Positions 46,869 to 58,748 of a stretch of DNA of 64,000 nucleotides are shown here, one piece after another. Each line of letters starts with the position of its first letter. Positions within the stretch are counted from its first letter, which is position 1. Source of the stretch: Malaya genurostris (taxonomy: Eukaryota; Arthropoda; Insecta; Diptera; Culicidae); NCBI RefSeq assembly GCF_030247185.1, contig NC_080570.1:153959641-154023640 (forward strand), given 5' to 3'. A model generated the notes under the pieces. That model did not search any database. It saw only the letters and a list, made by a program, of their open reading frames with translations, and was not told the origin of the DNA. The translations under genes and the position numbers were made by a program.

Positions 46869-47294
46869 ATTGAACTCAGTACTTTGTTAATAAAGCTCAA
46901 GCACTTTCTATTTTCATTTGAGTTTCTAAGTTTTAGTCTATCTCATATCTAACCAAAAAAGTTTCATAACCGATGGATCATGAAATTATCAAACGGTATG
47001 TGGAATCAGTAAAACGTTAGTTTTATTTTCTGTAATATGTCGAATTTATTCTACGTTCTTCTAAAACAGTTATATCTAATAACGTTGTTTTGAAGTCAAC
47101 ATTTCATGTGGGGTCATTTTTGTAGAAGAATTCTAGTTCTTCCGAGAAAAAAAACGGATATTGTTAGTTGAGTCAATGGTGAGTATTTGACATTTTTGAG
47201 GTCCCAAACGACATTTAAGCGCATTGGAGTAATAAAAATTCACCAAACCGTGCAAATCATAAGATATGAACTAATGAATTCTGCAATGAGTTGC
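46869..47294. other. No recognised feature
   Basis: AT-rich spacer between two members of the same repeat family. Confidence 0.5.
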
Positions 47295-47464
47295 ATTCGC
47301 CCCGGGCACAACAATTATAGGGGTCGGCAAAGTAACACTTGGGACCTTTTTTTTGCTCGCCCAAGTCAGCTTTTCGGAGATGGCTTTGTTTTTTTTTTGC
47401 TCACTAAACCAACGATGGGGCGGCAAATCCCTTATTTTGCCCCGGGTGCCAAATTTCCTCGGAG
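47295..47464 (-). repeat. CCCCGGG-ended repeat family, copy 3
   Basis: Inverted short ends TTCGCCCCGGGCAC and TTGCCCCGGGTGCC, with the interior TTTGCTCACTAAACCAACGA matching 36866-36960 inverted. This is the most complete copy and suggests a small TIR element. Confidence 0.65.
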
Positions 47465-47659
47465 CAGGGAAAAGCCCGCTGGAGTTGAAATTTACAATCT
47501 CTCTCTCTCCAGCAGGCATCAAACCTCCTCACCTTTTTATTATATCAACAGATTACAAAAATCCAACAGATACTAAGGGCTTAAGACTAAAATAAAATTA
47601 TGTCTCCCGGCGAGGGTCAAGAGTCACTAGTTTGTTGGACGGTGAGGATGGTACGTGTC

Positions 47660-47790
47660 GTTGAAGGCCGCATCCTGCTGTCCGTGTGGGTCCGCGGGAA
47701 ACACTCCCAATTCACGAACACTCGGCGGGTGGCCCACATGCTGGACATCAACGAGAGTGGTCCTCGGGGAACGGTGAATTTTAGTAATGC
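47660..47790 (+). repeat. GC-rich dispersed repeat with conserved frame, copy 2
   Basis: Inverted partner of 2740-2870. Within an open frame (47600-47821) it encodes GRILLSVWVRGKH and RRVAHMLDI, aligning with the other copy with mostly intact residues. Family not recognised. Confidence 0.5.
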
Positions 47791-50156
47791 AGGCAAAAAG
47801 GAGAGAAAAAGAGAAAAGTGAATGTTGCAGTAAACATATACATGTACAAGGCGCGTAAATTGAGGTGTTTGTGTACCGAAAAATGACTTAGGAAACATAT
47901 ATGCTTTTAATTTGGTGCCCATACTCAATTAAACGCGTGGTTCGAAATAGTGAAGCACATGGGTCAAGTAGGCTTTGTAAAATTTCCACACAAAATTGCT
48001 CGTTGCGTGCCAGACGATTTTATTGATAATCTAGTATTCATATTTTGCTCTTCAGTGGGCAAGCATTGCACAACTCGTGCGAAACAATCGTTTAATTAAC
48101 ATACAGTGGAAAAATTTCCAATTCCATACAATACAATTTTCTAGATTTTCTCCACTCTCCCGATGAATTTCCAAATTATTTATATGCTATCTTATTGAAA
48201 TAAAGAATTGTGTAAATCCATGCAGCCATCCTTGACTGATGTCCGTACAATCATTTTGCAACTTTGTTTTATATATAGATGGCTCTATAATCAAGATTTA
48301 GAATTATAGACTGGATTTTTTTCAACGAAATTTCTCTGCGCATGGAAAGTTCTGGTTCTAATTCCACGGTACAGTATTTTGTTCATGATGGTTTCGCTTT
48401 ATCGATTGATTTGGGTGGCATGTGAAAGCGAACTGATGTCAAACGGTTCATCCTTTATTCGATTCAAAATATCTTCCGCGCAATTCACCAAACACTTACA
48501 CGTTATGTAAGCAACTTTCTTCCAACTCTTGAACTTTTCGCCAAGCCCCAAGTGCATCATTTTTACGCCGGTTGATGCAATCATCCAACGGAGATGGCAC
48601 TGCAGTTTTTCGCTCGAAAGAGACAGACAGAGACACACAGAGAGAGAGAGAAAAGTTACAACAGACTTTACGAAGAAGCTACTTTTGTACAATCCCTCGG
48701 GGGTTTCGGACTACCCGTGCTCCCGACCCTCGGTCGTGTCGGACAACCATTTGCACGGTAAGAAAAAAAAACAAAGTACAACAGTCACAGCCGCCAATGA
48801 TGCCATCGACTGGACAGAAGGTTCGACTTGTGCCGCTACACTAACCACAGCGCGACGGGCGGCAATGCTAAATGAAATATGCACCTCATCTTAATTCCTC
48901 GTTGCCGCCGAGGGGCTACATCTTTGCCGCGCCTTTCGCGTAGAATGCAGCAGCAGGCAGGGTAAATCGAGTTGCCATGACACGACGCCTGCGTCGGTGA
49001 CTGTGGTGATGACACCGGGACAATGTTTAATTATTTTCATACCTACCGCTAATAGCCACTCGTCAGAGACTGCTTGTTGGCCAAGCTGTTTGAAATGTGA
49101 AAAAAATTATTGACATATTTATCTATAACCTATCATCGCCGTTTCAAACACATTTTGTTCTGGGTTACATTCGGAACTACTTTTGATTTCTACAGACTCA
49201 GTGTGTGGTAAGATTCAATAAAAAAATTTACGTTCTTTCCAGCGCAGGAATACGAACTCACATCTTTCGATAAATTTGATTGAAGACAAAACGTGAAGAA
49301 AGATGTCTCATTCGATGATTCTTGATACATCAAAATAAAATCATTTTATGCGCCAGAAGGTATAGAACTCCTTCAACAACAATTTTGACAGTTTCTCACC
49401 TGATACTTCAATGTCACAAGTATTCAAATGACTCAATTTCAAACGTTTTGGCTAAACAGAAATCTAGAACAAAATGTTCATCAGATGTCTACTGGTTTCG
49501 ATTCTTTTATAAATTATTTTATAAAACATTTATTCAAAATCATCGTTCTAACTCTGAACGTGAAAAGCTTCCGGTTTAGTTTAGAGTGTAGACATCGTGA
49601 CGCGGCACGGTTGTTGTTTAAATTACATCAACGAAACGATTTCAACGGCCTTACAGCACGAAATCCTAGCCCATTCCTTGACACTTGTCACACAAGCCGT
49701 TTTCTGGTAGGCTTTGAAAAGGTCGTTTGGAAGCTCGGAAGTCGAATGGCCTCGTTCGGACGACTGGCAAGGCGGTAGGTAGATAGGTAGGCGCTTTGGA
49801 ACATTGAATCACCCCGTTCGCGCAACGGCGAAGTATGAAAAATAAAAGGGAAATCAAATTAGCATTGAAACGACCGTCTACTTAAATGTGAATAAAGAAA
49901 AAAAATCAAGTATTTTATGCGGTGTCCCTTGTTGTACGCCCGCCCATTGAGCGGAAGCCGTTCCGATGTTCAGCCGGTCGTTTGTGTGCGCGAGTGGTTT
50001 TCAAGTTTTTGTTTTTTTCGTGTGTGTGTGTGTGTAGTTTCGAAAAGTAGCATCTCCCGAACAACGAAAAAGGAAACGACTGACTGACTCGTTACAACCT
50101 ACCGTAAGTCATCGGCACAGGGATCGGAGAAAGTTGTTGATGTCCCCGTCCGCGCG
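47791..50156. other. No recognised gene
   Basis: Simple repeats at about 48625-48655 (AGAC/AGAG) and GT repeats at 50020-50036. Composition becomes GC-richer at 48500-49020 and 49900-50540. Open frames (up to 121 codons) overlap on both strands and match nothing I know. Confidence 0.4.
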
Positions 50157-50324
50157 ATGTCTTCGTTTGCTGCTGTGGTGTCGGAGCTGGTTTTACCCCG
50201 GCGAAACGAGATGCCCACCGTTCAGGTGGTAATATTTCGGAATTTCGATTTCGTAAAGGCCGTCAAGTTGGCTTGTGGAGTTAAAACGTTCGGCTGGGAG
50301 TTGCGGCGCGGTAACATCCTATAA
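50157..50324 (+). CDS. Possible small ORF, 55 codons, unknown
   Basis: ATG after GCGCG opens a 55-codon frame beginning MSSFAAVVSELVLPRRNE and ending ELRRGNIL before TAA. CAG/GTGGTA inside it (after codon 23) could be a splice donor, which would make it a first coding exon. It lies in a GC-richer stretch with 5'-leader-like composition. No domain, no known homologue that I recall and no clear initiator/DPE pair upstream. May be chance. Confidence 0.2.
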   Translation: MSSFAAVVSELVLPRRNEMPTVQVVIFRNFDFVKAVKLACGVKTFGWELRRGNIL

Positions 50325-50940
50325 TACGTGACACGGTGATGATGCCATACGGGAGATTACGTGCTACAACTGGTATGTGGCGTATTGGTAGGAAATTAGA
50401 CACCGGTTGGAGTACTACAGCTTCTTCGTTGTACCTGGCCAACTTCAGCTTCATCCGCTTTGTTGCGAAGGCTCTGTTGGAAAAAAGGCTACTAGTTGCC
50501 GTTCGTGTATCGTGAGCTATCGGATCAACTCGCAGTAGGCTTTGTTTGGAGGTTGTTATTAGCAGCGTATTGTTGGGGACGTGATTTTTTTTTCTACCAT
50601 TTGTTGGAGAATTTCTTTGAATCGCTAAGATCTTGTTTTGTCGACTAGTCGTGCAGTTAGTATTTGAAGCATCTTGGACTTAACTAGACACAAGCCATGA
50701 CTTATGTTGAAACGTGTTTTAGTTTAATGCTACAGAAAACAAAACCGCTATACATTAACTGAAGCTTAGTCTCTTACGCAATAACTTACAACACTACAAT
50801 ATGTTCTACAAAAACCTGTTTGAAACCACCTAGTGGTGTAATGAATTTTTTTTTCAAGCTTGAATAAAATAAGAAATTTTCTTTGGGTATAAACTAACAT
50901 AACATTTTCAAATTCTAAACAGTTATGTCAAGTTGATAAG
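50325..50940. other. No recognised gene
   Basis: GC-richer up to about 50540, then AT-rich. No splice-linked frame is apparent. Confidence 0.4.
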
Positions 50941-51381
50941 AATTTTTCTTTATTTTGCATCGTCGCACTACCGGAAATCGGACCCGGATGATATTAAACA
51001 GCAACCTATGAGACTGTAGGAACTTTTATTTGAGTCTGTTTGTGGAAATCGATCTAAGAAAATAGAGTGAGCCTCGTTTTCAACTTTTTGACCACTACTT
51101 CTGGTACTTTTGGAACCAGGAACTTTAAACCAGTATAGCCAAAGTCGGTTCGTTTAGTAAGTAACTAATATAGCCTACGAATTGAATCAGTTTTAAGCCA
51201 AATCTAGAAGAATTTTACCCTTCGTCGCTCTAAATGACGGTGTGAAATTCAGTAGCAACCTACAGGACTACGGGATTTTTTTATGAGTGACATTATTTGA
51301 CACATGCTCACACACAGACACATACATTGCTCAGTTCGATGAACTGTGTCGAATTATATAGAACATATTGTATAAACTTTC
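50941..51381 (+). repeat. GGAAGTCGGATC-type dispersed repeat, 5' part
   Basis: Diverged units with the order CCGGAA...GGAYC, GAATCTATG-like, AATCGGTTCA-like and CACACACAGACA, then GTTCGATGAACTGTGTCGAA, the order seen at 53380-53645. It is interrupted after AACTTTCTA by the DD41D element; the repeat resumes at 52315 with TGAGAAAGGCC. Confidence 0.7.
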
Positions 51382-51383
51382 TA

Positions 51384-52312
51384 AAAGGTGATTTTTTTGA
51401 GGTTAGGATTTTCATGCATTAGTATTTGCTCAGATTTTTTGAGGTTATGATTTTCATGCATTATTATTTGCTCAGTATGCTCTGACATTTCATCATGAAG
51501 CCGAACGATCTGCCACAACGTCGAATTTTCAGTGAATGGGCCCTAGAAAAGTTGGCAGAAAATCCGCTTTTTTATCGACAAATTTTGTTCAGCGATGAGG
51601 CTCATTTCTGGTTGAATGGCTACGTAAATAAGCAAAATTGCCGCATTTGGAGTGAAGAGCAACCAGAAGCCGTTCAAGAACTGCCCATGCATCCCGAAAA
51701 ATGCACTGTTTGGTGTGGTTTGTACGCTGGTGGAATCATTGGACCGTATTTTTTCAAAGATGCTGTTGGACGCAACGTTACAGTGAATGGCGATCGCTAT
51801 CGTTCGATGCTAACAAACTTTTTGTTGCCAAAAATGGAAGAACTGAACTTGGTTGACATGTGGTTTCAACAAGATGGCGCTACATGCCACACAGCTCGCG
51901 ATTCTATGGCCATTTTGAGGGAAAACTTCGGAGAACAATTCATCTCAAGAAATGGACCGGTAAGTTGGCCACCAAGATCATGCGATTTGACGCCTTTAGA
52001 CTATTTTTTGTGGGGCTACGTCAAGTCTAAAGTCTACAGAAATAAGCCAGTAACTATTCCAGCTTTGGAAGACAACATTTCCGAAGAAATTCGGGCTATT
52101 CCGGCCGAAATGCTCGAAAAAGTTGCCCAAAATTGGACTTTCCGAATGGACCACCTAAGACGCAGCCGCGGTCAACATTTAAATGAAATTATCTTCAAAA
52201 AGTAAATGTCATGTACCAATCTAACGTTTAAAATAAAGAACCGATGAGATTTTGCAAATTTTATGCGTTTTATTGTTTAAAAAAGTTCTCAAGCTCTTAA
52301 AAAATCACCCGT
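51384..52312 (+). mobile_element. DD41D mariner-like element, internally deleted
   Basis: Starts AAAGGTGATTTTTTTGAG and ends with the inverse of ACGGGTGATTTTTTAAGAG, flanked by TA (51382-51383 and 52313-52314). 929 bp. The 5' leader is duplicated in tandem (51391-51433 and 51434-51475), then joins the transposase in mid-gene at about 51484-51495, so the DNA-binding N-terminal half is deleted. It lies inside a GGAAGTCGGATC-type repeat. Confidence 0.92.
51495..52205 (+). CDS. Mariner-like (DD41D) transposase, C-terminal half
   Basis: A 236-codon intact frame encoding the DDE/DDD catalytic domain of a Tc1/mariner (IS630 superfamily) transposase, the enzyme that cuts and rejoins element ends in the nucleus. 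Catalytic acidic residues are D34 in FSDEAHFW, D127 in WFQQDGATCHTA and D169 in DLTPLDYFLWG; the last two are separated by 41 residues, hence DD41D. The C-terminal tail RMDHLRRSRGQHLNEIIFKK is also typical. Full-length relatives are about 340-350 residues; the two HTH motifs that bind the inverted repeats are missing, so the ATG used here is fortuitous and the product could not act alone. The lack of stops indicates a recent origin. AATAAA-like AAATAAAG follows at about 52231-52238. Confidence 0.93.
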   Translation: MKPNDLPQRRIFSEWALEKLAENPLFYRQILFSDEAHFWLNGYVNKQNCRIWSEEQPEAVQELPMHPEKCTVWCGLYAGGIIGPYFFKDAVGRNVTVNGDRYRSMLTNFLLPKMEELNLVDMWFQQDGATCHTARDSMAILRENFGEQFISRNGPVSWPPRSCDLTPLDYFLWGYVKSKVYRNKPVTIPALEDNISEEIRAIPAEMLEKVAQNWTFRMDHLRRSRGQHLNEIIFKK

Positions 52313-52314
52313 TA

Positions 52315-52535
52315 TATGAGAAAGGCCAATAAGTGCACTTTGATTGAAAAGCATCGATATCATAATCTTGTAATAACACTAACAAGTAGGTACAAATTGA
52401 ATAAAAAGATTAGAAATTTACATATTTTCTCCTGAAAAATATAAATTTAATGTGGCAACCCTGCACGCTATATGAAATTGAACAAAGCACGCTGTGACTG
52501 GAGCAAAGCCGCACGTACCGTCGCATACCAGTTTT
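52315..52535. other. Flank between DD41D element and SINE
   Basis: Begins with the tail of the interrupted repeat (TGAGAAAGGCC) and then AT-rich sequence. ATGTGGCAACCCTG at about 52450-52463 resembles a hAT right end, but no partner end was found. Confidence 0.5.
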
Positions 52536-52548
52536 GCATCGTCATTTT

Positions 52549-52699
52549 TTTTTCGATAATAGAGGTTTTAACATTGTTTTCATTCACCTCTTCGGGCCAG
52601 AAAAGTTTTTTTGACCCTATGTGCGCGGGGTTGGCAATCGAACCCAGGTGGGCAGCGTGAAAGGCATCGACTTACCCATAACGCTATACCCGTTCCCCT
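52549..52699 (-). mobile_element. tRNA-derived SINE, minus strand
   Basis: On the minus strand: head GGGAACGGGTATAGCGTTAT with an A-box-like region, B box GGGTTCGATTGCC (complement of 52633-52645), body ending AACCTCTATTATCG and an A-tail (T-run at 52549). It is flanked by a 13-bp target duplication, GCATCGTCATTTT, at 52536-52548 and 52700-52712, a hallmark of LINE-driven retroposition. It is a family different from the SINE at 27079-27296. Confidence 0.92.
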
Positions 52700-52712
52700 G
52701 CATCGTCATTTT

Positions 52713-53646
52713 AAATTTGATGGTTATGACACTCCTCGCCCTACAACTTCGGAACCGGAAGTCGGATCAGGATGAAATTGCACAATGAGAGCCTTTATTG
52801 GAATAATGAATCGTGAAAAACGGCTTAACCGTTGCTGAGAAATCGACGGGAGTTCTGTTTTTAGAGATTTTCTTCACTATTATCGGCGCTTTCGGAAGCG
52901 AAAACCGGGGACTAGTAGTTTCAAAGTAGTTTTATATATTCACTAATTAATAAGATCCGTCAACTAGATCAATTTAGCAGTAAGTTTTATAAAAAAATGT
53001 GCACCTCGTTTCGCCATCGCTAGTGAAAAAATACTCATAAAATTGAAAATTTTCACTAATCGCCCTGTAATACCGGAACCGGAAGTCGGATCTGGATTAA
53101 CTTTTCGGTGACTTTTTCAAGAATTTCAAGACCTTTTGTTTGCTTCTTAGTTTGTGAAAATTGGTCAAAAAAATTCCGAGAAAATTGATTGCATATTTTT
53201 TCATAAATTTTCACATATTTCCTTGTAATTCCGTAACCGGAAGTCGGATCTAAATGAAACTCAGGAAAATTGTATAAGGTCATTAAACCTTTTATTTGAA
53301 TCTAAGTTTGTGAAAATCGGTTCAGCCATCTTTGAGAAACGCATGTGACTATTTTTTTTCTTTTTTCTTGCATATCACCCTGTAATTCCGGAACCGGAAG
53401 TCGGATCCATATGAAACTCAGGAACTTTGTATGGGACCTCAAGACCTTTCATTTAAAAAAAAAATCGGAAAATCGGTTCAGCCATCTCTGAGAAAATTGA
53501 GTGACATTATTTGTCACACACACACAGACATTTAGTGATCTCGACGAACTGAGTCGAATGGTATATGACACTCGGCCCTCCGGGCCTCGGTTCATAAGTC
53601 GGTTTTCACAGTGATTGCATAACCTTTCAATATGAGAAAGGCAAAA
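52713..53646 (+). repeat. Tandem array of GGAAGTCGGATC repeat units
   Basis: About five units of 150-170 bp begin CCGGAACCGGAAGTCGGATC or close variants (near 52748, 52890, 53068, 53233, 53389), each followed by a GAAACTC, TTTGAATC and GAAAATCGGTTCAGCC series. The last unit continues into GACGAACTGAGTCGAATGG, the CCTCCGGGCCTC motif and the tail CAATATGAGAAAGGCAAAAA. Very abundant type in culicine mosquitoes as far as I know; transposon class uncertain. Confidence 0.8.
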
Positions 53647-53737
53647 AGAGCAATAAAAGTATTTTTATTTCTGTTTTTTTTAACCAAACTGGTCAAAACA
53701 TCTCGGTCGACTTAATAATGATTCAACTGTAAATTTC

Positions 53738-54060
53738 GGCCCTTATTACCGTTCTCATTTCCACTTCCACATTCACTTCACTTACATGTCACTTCACTTG
53801 ATTTTGCCTATTACCAGTATCGAGCATAGTGAAGCGATCACTGTAGTGGAAAAAACTATTTTTTTCGACAGAATGTTGGTGGCGTGATGTTCTTAATGAC
53901 ATCAAGTTCATCCAAGTAATTACTTTTGTCTCTGAAGCGGCTTCCGTAATAAGGACTTAAATTCACTTCACTCGATTTTCACCGTGAAGTGATACCGATA
54001 ATAAGGGTCACAATCACTTCACTTGGTTTTCACCGTGTAGTGAAACCGGTAATAAGGGCC
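53738..54060. mobile_element. MITE, TIR GGCCCTTATTACCG, 3-bp target duplication
   Basis: Starts GGCCCTTATTACCG and ends CGGTAATAAGGGCC, flanked by TTC (53735-53737 and 54061-54063). The right terminal region is duplicated: two ~55-60-bp units each with CACTTCACT, TTTTCACCGTG and ATAAGGG. 323 bp, non-coding. Confidence 0.85.
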
Positions 54061-54063
54061 TTC

Positions 54064-56805
54064 AAGCATCTTCGCTGAATTCAAATTCTGTTGAAAAGCA
54101 ACCAAGTCTTCGCCCTGAGCAGTCCATCTAAAAATTCTCTTCTATCGGATTTTTGACGTTGTTCTGGACGAAATCGTTACTGTTTCTCAATCAGACACGT
54201 TTCACTCGAACTTACCTTCCAAAGATGTACATACAATTTTGAGTAAAATTTAGAAGATATTTTTTTGGTATTATCGCTCTAATTGACAGGTTCCAATTAA
54301 ATACACATTTCACTCTGTATTACCGGAACCAAAAATCGGATCTGGATGAAATCCTACATGAACTCAAAGGAACATAAGGATTTTCATTTGAATCTATGTT
54401 TATCAAAGTCGGTCCAGCCTATTCTGAGAAATTGGAGTGATTTCCAGTTGGAGTACGGATATATGCGAAAATGAATGTATTTGGTCATCAACTAACCAGA
54501 CCTGTCCAATTGAAGAATTACACGGCTAGTTGATAGTATTTTGCACGAACTTTTGGAACTGGAGGTCGTATCCGGTATGAGAGTCGGTAGGATTTTATTG
54601 AATTTGGAAAACCTTTCACTTGAACCAAAGTTTGTGAAAATTGATCAAGCAGTATCTGAGAAACTCGAGTGCAATTTTTTAATTCTGTTTCCCATTTTGC
54701 TCCGTTACTTTGGGACCGGTAGTCGGATCCGGATGAAATTAACTGGCAGACTATAGAAGGCAAGAAGGAAATATATTCAAATCAGATGCTGTCGGCAGCA
54801 AAAACATATTGCATGAGCGAAACATCAGTCTCGCTGTACAACTGTACAATTAGTGACAAGCAAGAATAACAGCATTGTTATTCGCCAAGAACAACCACAA
54901 AATTGAGTGAAAACTGTATTCAGCATTATTCAACTGGTTCTATTCCTCAGAGGGAATGTCTTTTATTATCCAAGCATCGATCTCTTAGAACTGTTTGATA
55001 TGTTCTTCCATTGAAATAAAATTATTCAGAACAGAACAATCTATGGAAATGTTCTGTTCTGTTCTGAGTTTTGGTCTCGTTAGCCTCACCTTTTTGGACT
55101 GTTTTTGTTTGTCATGATTTTAACCTGCGAAGAACCGAAAAACTTCGATCATACGAGCAAGGTGATCCTGGTACTGTAACAAGTAGACGAACGAAATTCA
55201 TCGTTCGCATGAAAATTCCCAGTTTCATCGATAGCTGCTGGCTGATCAGCTGATCAATTTCACTCCGATTTCCATAGGTGCTCCAAATTCGCAAGCAACT
55301 TGCTGTCAAATCACCATCAGAACCAACTGCAAGCGCTGTGAAAAAAAACCAGCAGTTCGGCTAATCGTGAATCGATCTTTATAATCAACGAGTTACTGAC
55401 GCAATATATCGCAACGAACCTGCTCCAAAACATTACCTATGTATTCAATCGAATGAACATAATAATTCCAGAAGCTTTCGATTGATCACAGTCGAGGGTA
55501 CTCTTCTGGCCTCGATGCAGAAGATAGCAAGCAAAAATAACTTCACCACCTGATCACGTCCGTTTTGACACTCGACTTCGATGCTGACCCGCCCCAATCA
55601 CAATCGGTTCGTCCGTAGATTGGCAAATTACTACAATAGCGATCATGTAATAGCATTCAACTCCGTGTCCAATTGAAGATGAAGGTACATGATCCGCCAG
55701 TGATTTGAACACACCGGCGAAGCGGCAGTATCTCGCACCAACAATAATGGCATTTATACACGAGATGACGAGCCCGACGAAAAAACGGCACGCGCTGATC
55801 TGCACTGAGCACAACGCAAGAAAAATAATCATGAAATTGTATGAAACAGGCGTGGATGCCTGTCTTTATGTCATGACTAGTATCCAAGCAACCGACGAAC
55901 CAACAAACGGTTGAGGTGTGAAAAAAAGCACTGAACTGTTTTCGGGTGTGGCCGGGGGTCACGGAGGAGTGCGATCAACAACAATAGATGCCTTAATTGG
56001 ATAATTATTTGCGAATGTGAAGTTTTGGGGAAAAGGAAAGAAGTGCGCAGAAGTAGATCACGCGATAGCTTTGACTGGAAATTACCAATTAGTCGCGGCA
56101 TATATTCATTAAAAAGTGTAGCGTTAAAGGATTACCGATCAGTTTCACAAAAAGGTTGTTCGCCGGCAGGCGAAAGGTGTAACTCGTATGTTATACAATC
56201 GTGACATTCAGTCGATAATTGATCGGACATAACACGAAAAAAAAACATCATTCAACTAAAAAATCGAAACGAAGCCTGTCTATCTATCGAGACCAAAGCC
56301 CATAATTTATAGCAGTGTAATCCATTTTAATTCCCATTCAGAATTGTCTCGGAACATTCCATTCTTCACCCAAGTGAAAGTGTTAATGCCCTAAGCGCCT
56401 CCGAAATTGAAATTGAGTAGAAAATCTAAAACCATGGCCAGACGAAAAAGAATGAACGGGAATAGCAGCATTCCTGTTCGATCGTGGGTCCACACCATCC
56501 AATCCGTAGTTAATAGCTCTGTGAACCGATCTTTACGGTGGCTGCCGTTCGAGACCAAGGTCAAGAAAGCTTACGCCCCTTTTCGTTTTGTGTCGTCGCT
56601 CCCCATTGATTCGGGGTCGATAAACTGTGAGGTTCTTTCACTTTTACCACGGAGCTCGCAGTGAAATGAGAAAATCACGTAAACTAATTCGATGCGCCCT
56701 GGAGATGGATAATTCATAACGATTCATGTCATTGAATTCATCATCTCATACTGCGAAAAGGCAAGAGCACGGCGCACAGGCCCAGTAGTTCTTGACTACG
56801 ATTGA
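54064..56805. other. Repeat debris then unassigned sequence
   Basis: About 54300-54760 holds further GGAAGTCGGATC-type units (ACCGGAACCAAAAATCGGAT; TGGAACTGGAGGTCGTATCC; GGGACCGGTAGTCGGATCCG). From 54800 to 56805 I see no repeat or gene; some parts (55500-56000, 56400-56680) are GC-richer with overlapping chance frames. Confidence 0.45.
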
Positions 56806-57392
56806 CTTGAAAAGTTGATAAAACATTCTTGAAATGTTTTATAATGACACAATACAAAGAAAAAGTATTATTTTTCGAAAATGTTCCTTCGATTTTATAG
56901 ACAATAAACTATAAACGAGTTTTTCTCGAAAGCAGGTTTTGGAAGTCCATCGTCATTCGCAAACTACTTCACCAATTATTTTCAAATTTTGCACACTTTT
57001 TGTACATGTAAAATACCAGACCCCAACGTTTTCCTTTTTGTTTTTTTGTTACTTTGGGGAGGCTACGAAACGGGGGATTTTTGCGTGAAAAAAACGTAGC
57101 TTTGACTTTAAACAATTACCAAAAGTTTAAAAAATTATTCAAATCAAGCAAAAATGTCGAGGTTTGGAAAAAAAAACTACTGTAACTATGCTGCTTTGAT
57201 TTTTCGATTTCTGATAAGTCTGTGTCATGATTTCAAAGAAGCGTCCTCAAAAAAATTCCTTCACCATCTTATTTCTCAATATTTTTCCACGAAAAAATGA
57301 CAAAATGTTGTTTGCTTTTTATTATACAAAACGATTTAATTTATATTTTTAGACGATAGCTCTGAAAAAATTCGCAAAAATGAGAATGGAAT
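56806..57392 (+). mobile_element. Single arm of the large foldback element
   Basis: Matches the right arm of the palindrome at 32118-33459 in the same orientation, including TTTTTCTCGAAAGCAGGTTT, GTAAAATACCAGACC and CAACGTTTTCC, and continues past the truncated right-arm end to TTCGCAAAAATGA. No second arm is adjacent. Confidence 0.8.
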
Positions 57393-58740
57393 TACTTGGA
57401 ATCACTCCGCACGTCAGGTCTACTGCGATCACATCTTACCTCCTCTGCGACTTGTGGTTGAAACAAAGATAAACTCAAGATGGAGTGGTCATCGTTTTTA
57501 TGTGTACCAGTGAAACAAGACCCCTCGATGACATCGGTTCACTGTCAAAAGTTTTCATTGAACTGCAACTTTTCGTTCAATTTGAATGTTGCTATGCACT
57601 ACTTCAATTTGTTTATCTTGCCAATATTTACTAGAATATAGTCGGAGTATTGACATTTCACATTACGTTATATATCAAATCATGATCACAAAATATTCAC
57701 ACATAAAATTGAAATTCACACATAAAATTGAATATTCAACATCAATCAGTAGGTATTTGAAGTCTGAGGAAAGCTATGGCTGTAGTATGTCCACTGGAAG
57801 ATAAATTGAGAAACTGAGTGGAACATCTTTCTAGACATACAATTTCATGTTGAAAATTATTGTTTGAATTATATTTCATTCTTTTATTTTCAAATTTTAA
57901 TATCATCAAAACACAAACTTTAACTTTAATGACATCTCTTTTACTTCTTCAGATTACTGCTTTTTCATTAAACCGTTCATGCTCAATAGGCACGTTATCC
58001 CGTTCTATATAATTTTGATTCTAGCACCGGTGAATTGTTTCCCGTCCGCACTTCGCGTTCTTCATCTTTTGAAAAAATAGAGGATAATGGCATAAGTGGG
58101 TTAGAATCTGCACACGAGAGATTACTTACACATCAGTTTTTGTAGGAGTCGCAATCGAGAAAATGTAACCTGGGGATTTTATTACAGGCGTCTAAGAGCC
58201 TGAACAGTTGGTGTAGTCTTAGATGAATCTGTTGCAATCTATCGCCTAGTTCAAGAGGACATTACAATTAGGAGAGCAATATGATGATAGTTTATGCACA
58301 TAAAGCACCGTTTCACTCAACGCTGTTGTAGATTTACGAATATCTGACAAGTTTATGATTTCAGTGCAGAAGTAACAAAGTGAAAAGTTGTCGTTCAAAA
58401 ACAAACGATGTCTCAACTCATATTCTATTAACTACAAACTTAATTCACCAAGCCGTTCGATTTTAGACAAACCCTGAGATTATAGAAAGTCAAACCGACG
58501 AGCAAAGAGAGATAACAAAACACTGAAACTGATTTTCACCTCCAAAGTTATTATTATTTATAAATACCAAATAAGTTCTCCATAGATACCATCGTTACCA
58601 TTGAACTTCATGGGTTGGGGGGTCAAGCGATGGATATTTACGAACGGTTCACCGGTTCACGATCTGTGACCAAAAATTTTTCAATGGCTTGTATGGTACT
58701 TAGTAATCTTGAGTTTATCTTTGGTTGAAAGTGGTCGATG
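57393..58740. other. No recognised gene
   Basis: Contains a perfect 2 x 19-bp tandem duplication (ATTCACACATAAAATTGAA) at 57695-57732. Otherwise AT-rich. Confidence 0.5.
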
Positions 58741-58748
58741 CCAGTCGC

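Noticed and set aside
52450..52463. GGCAACCCTG as a hAT right terminus
   Set aside because: No matching CAGGGTTGCC left end and no 8-bp duplication could be found nearby.
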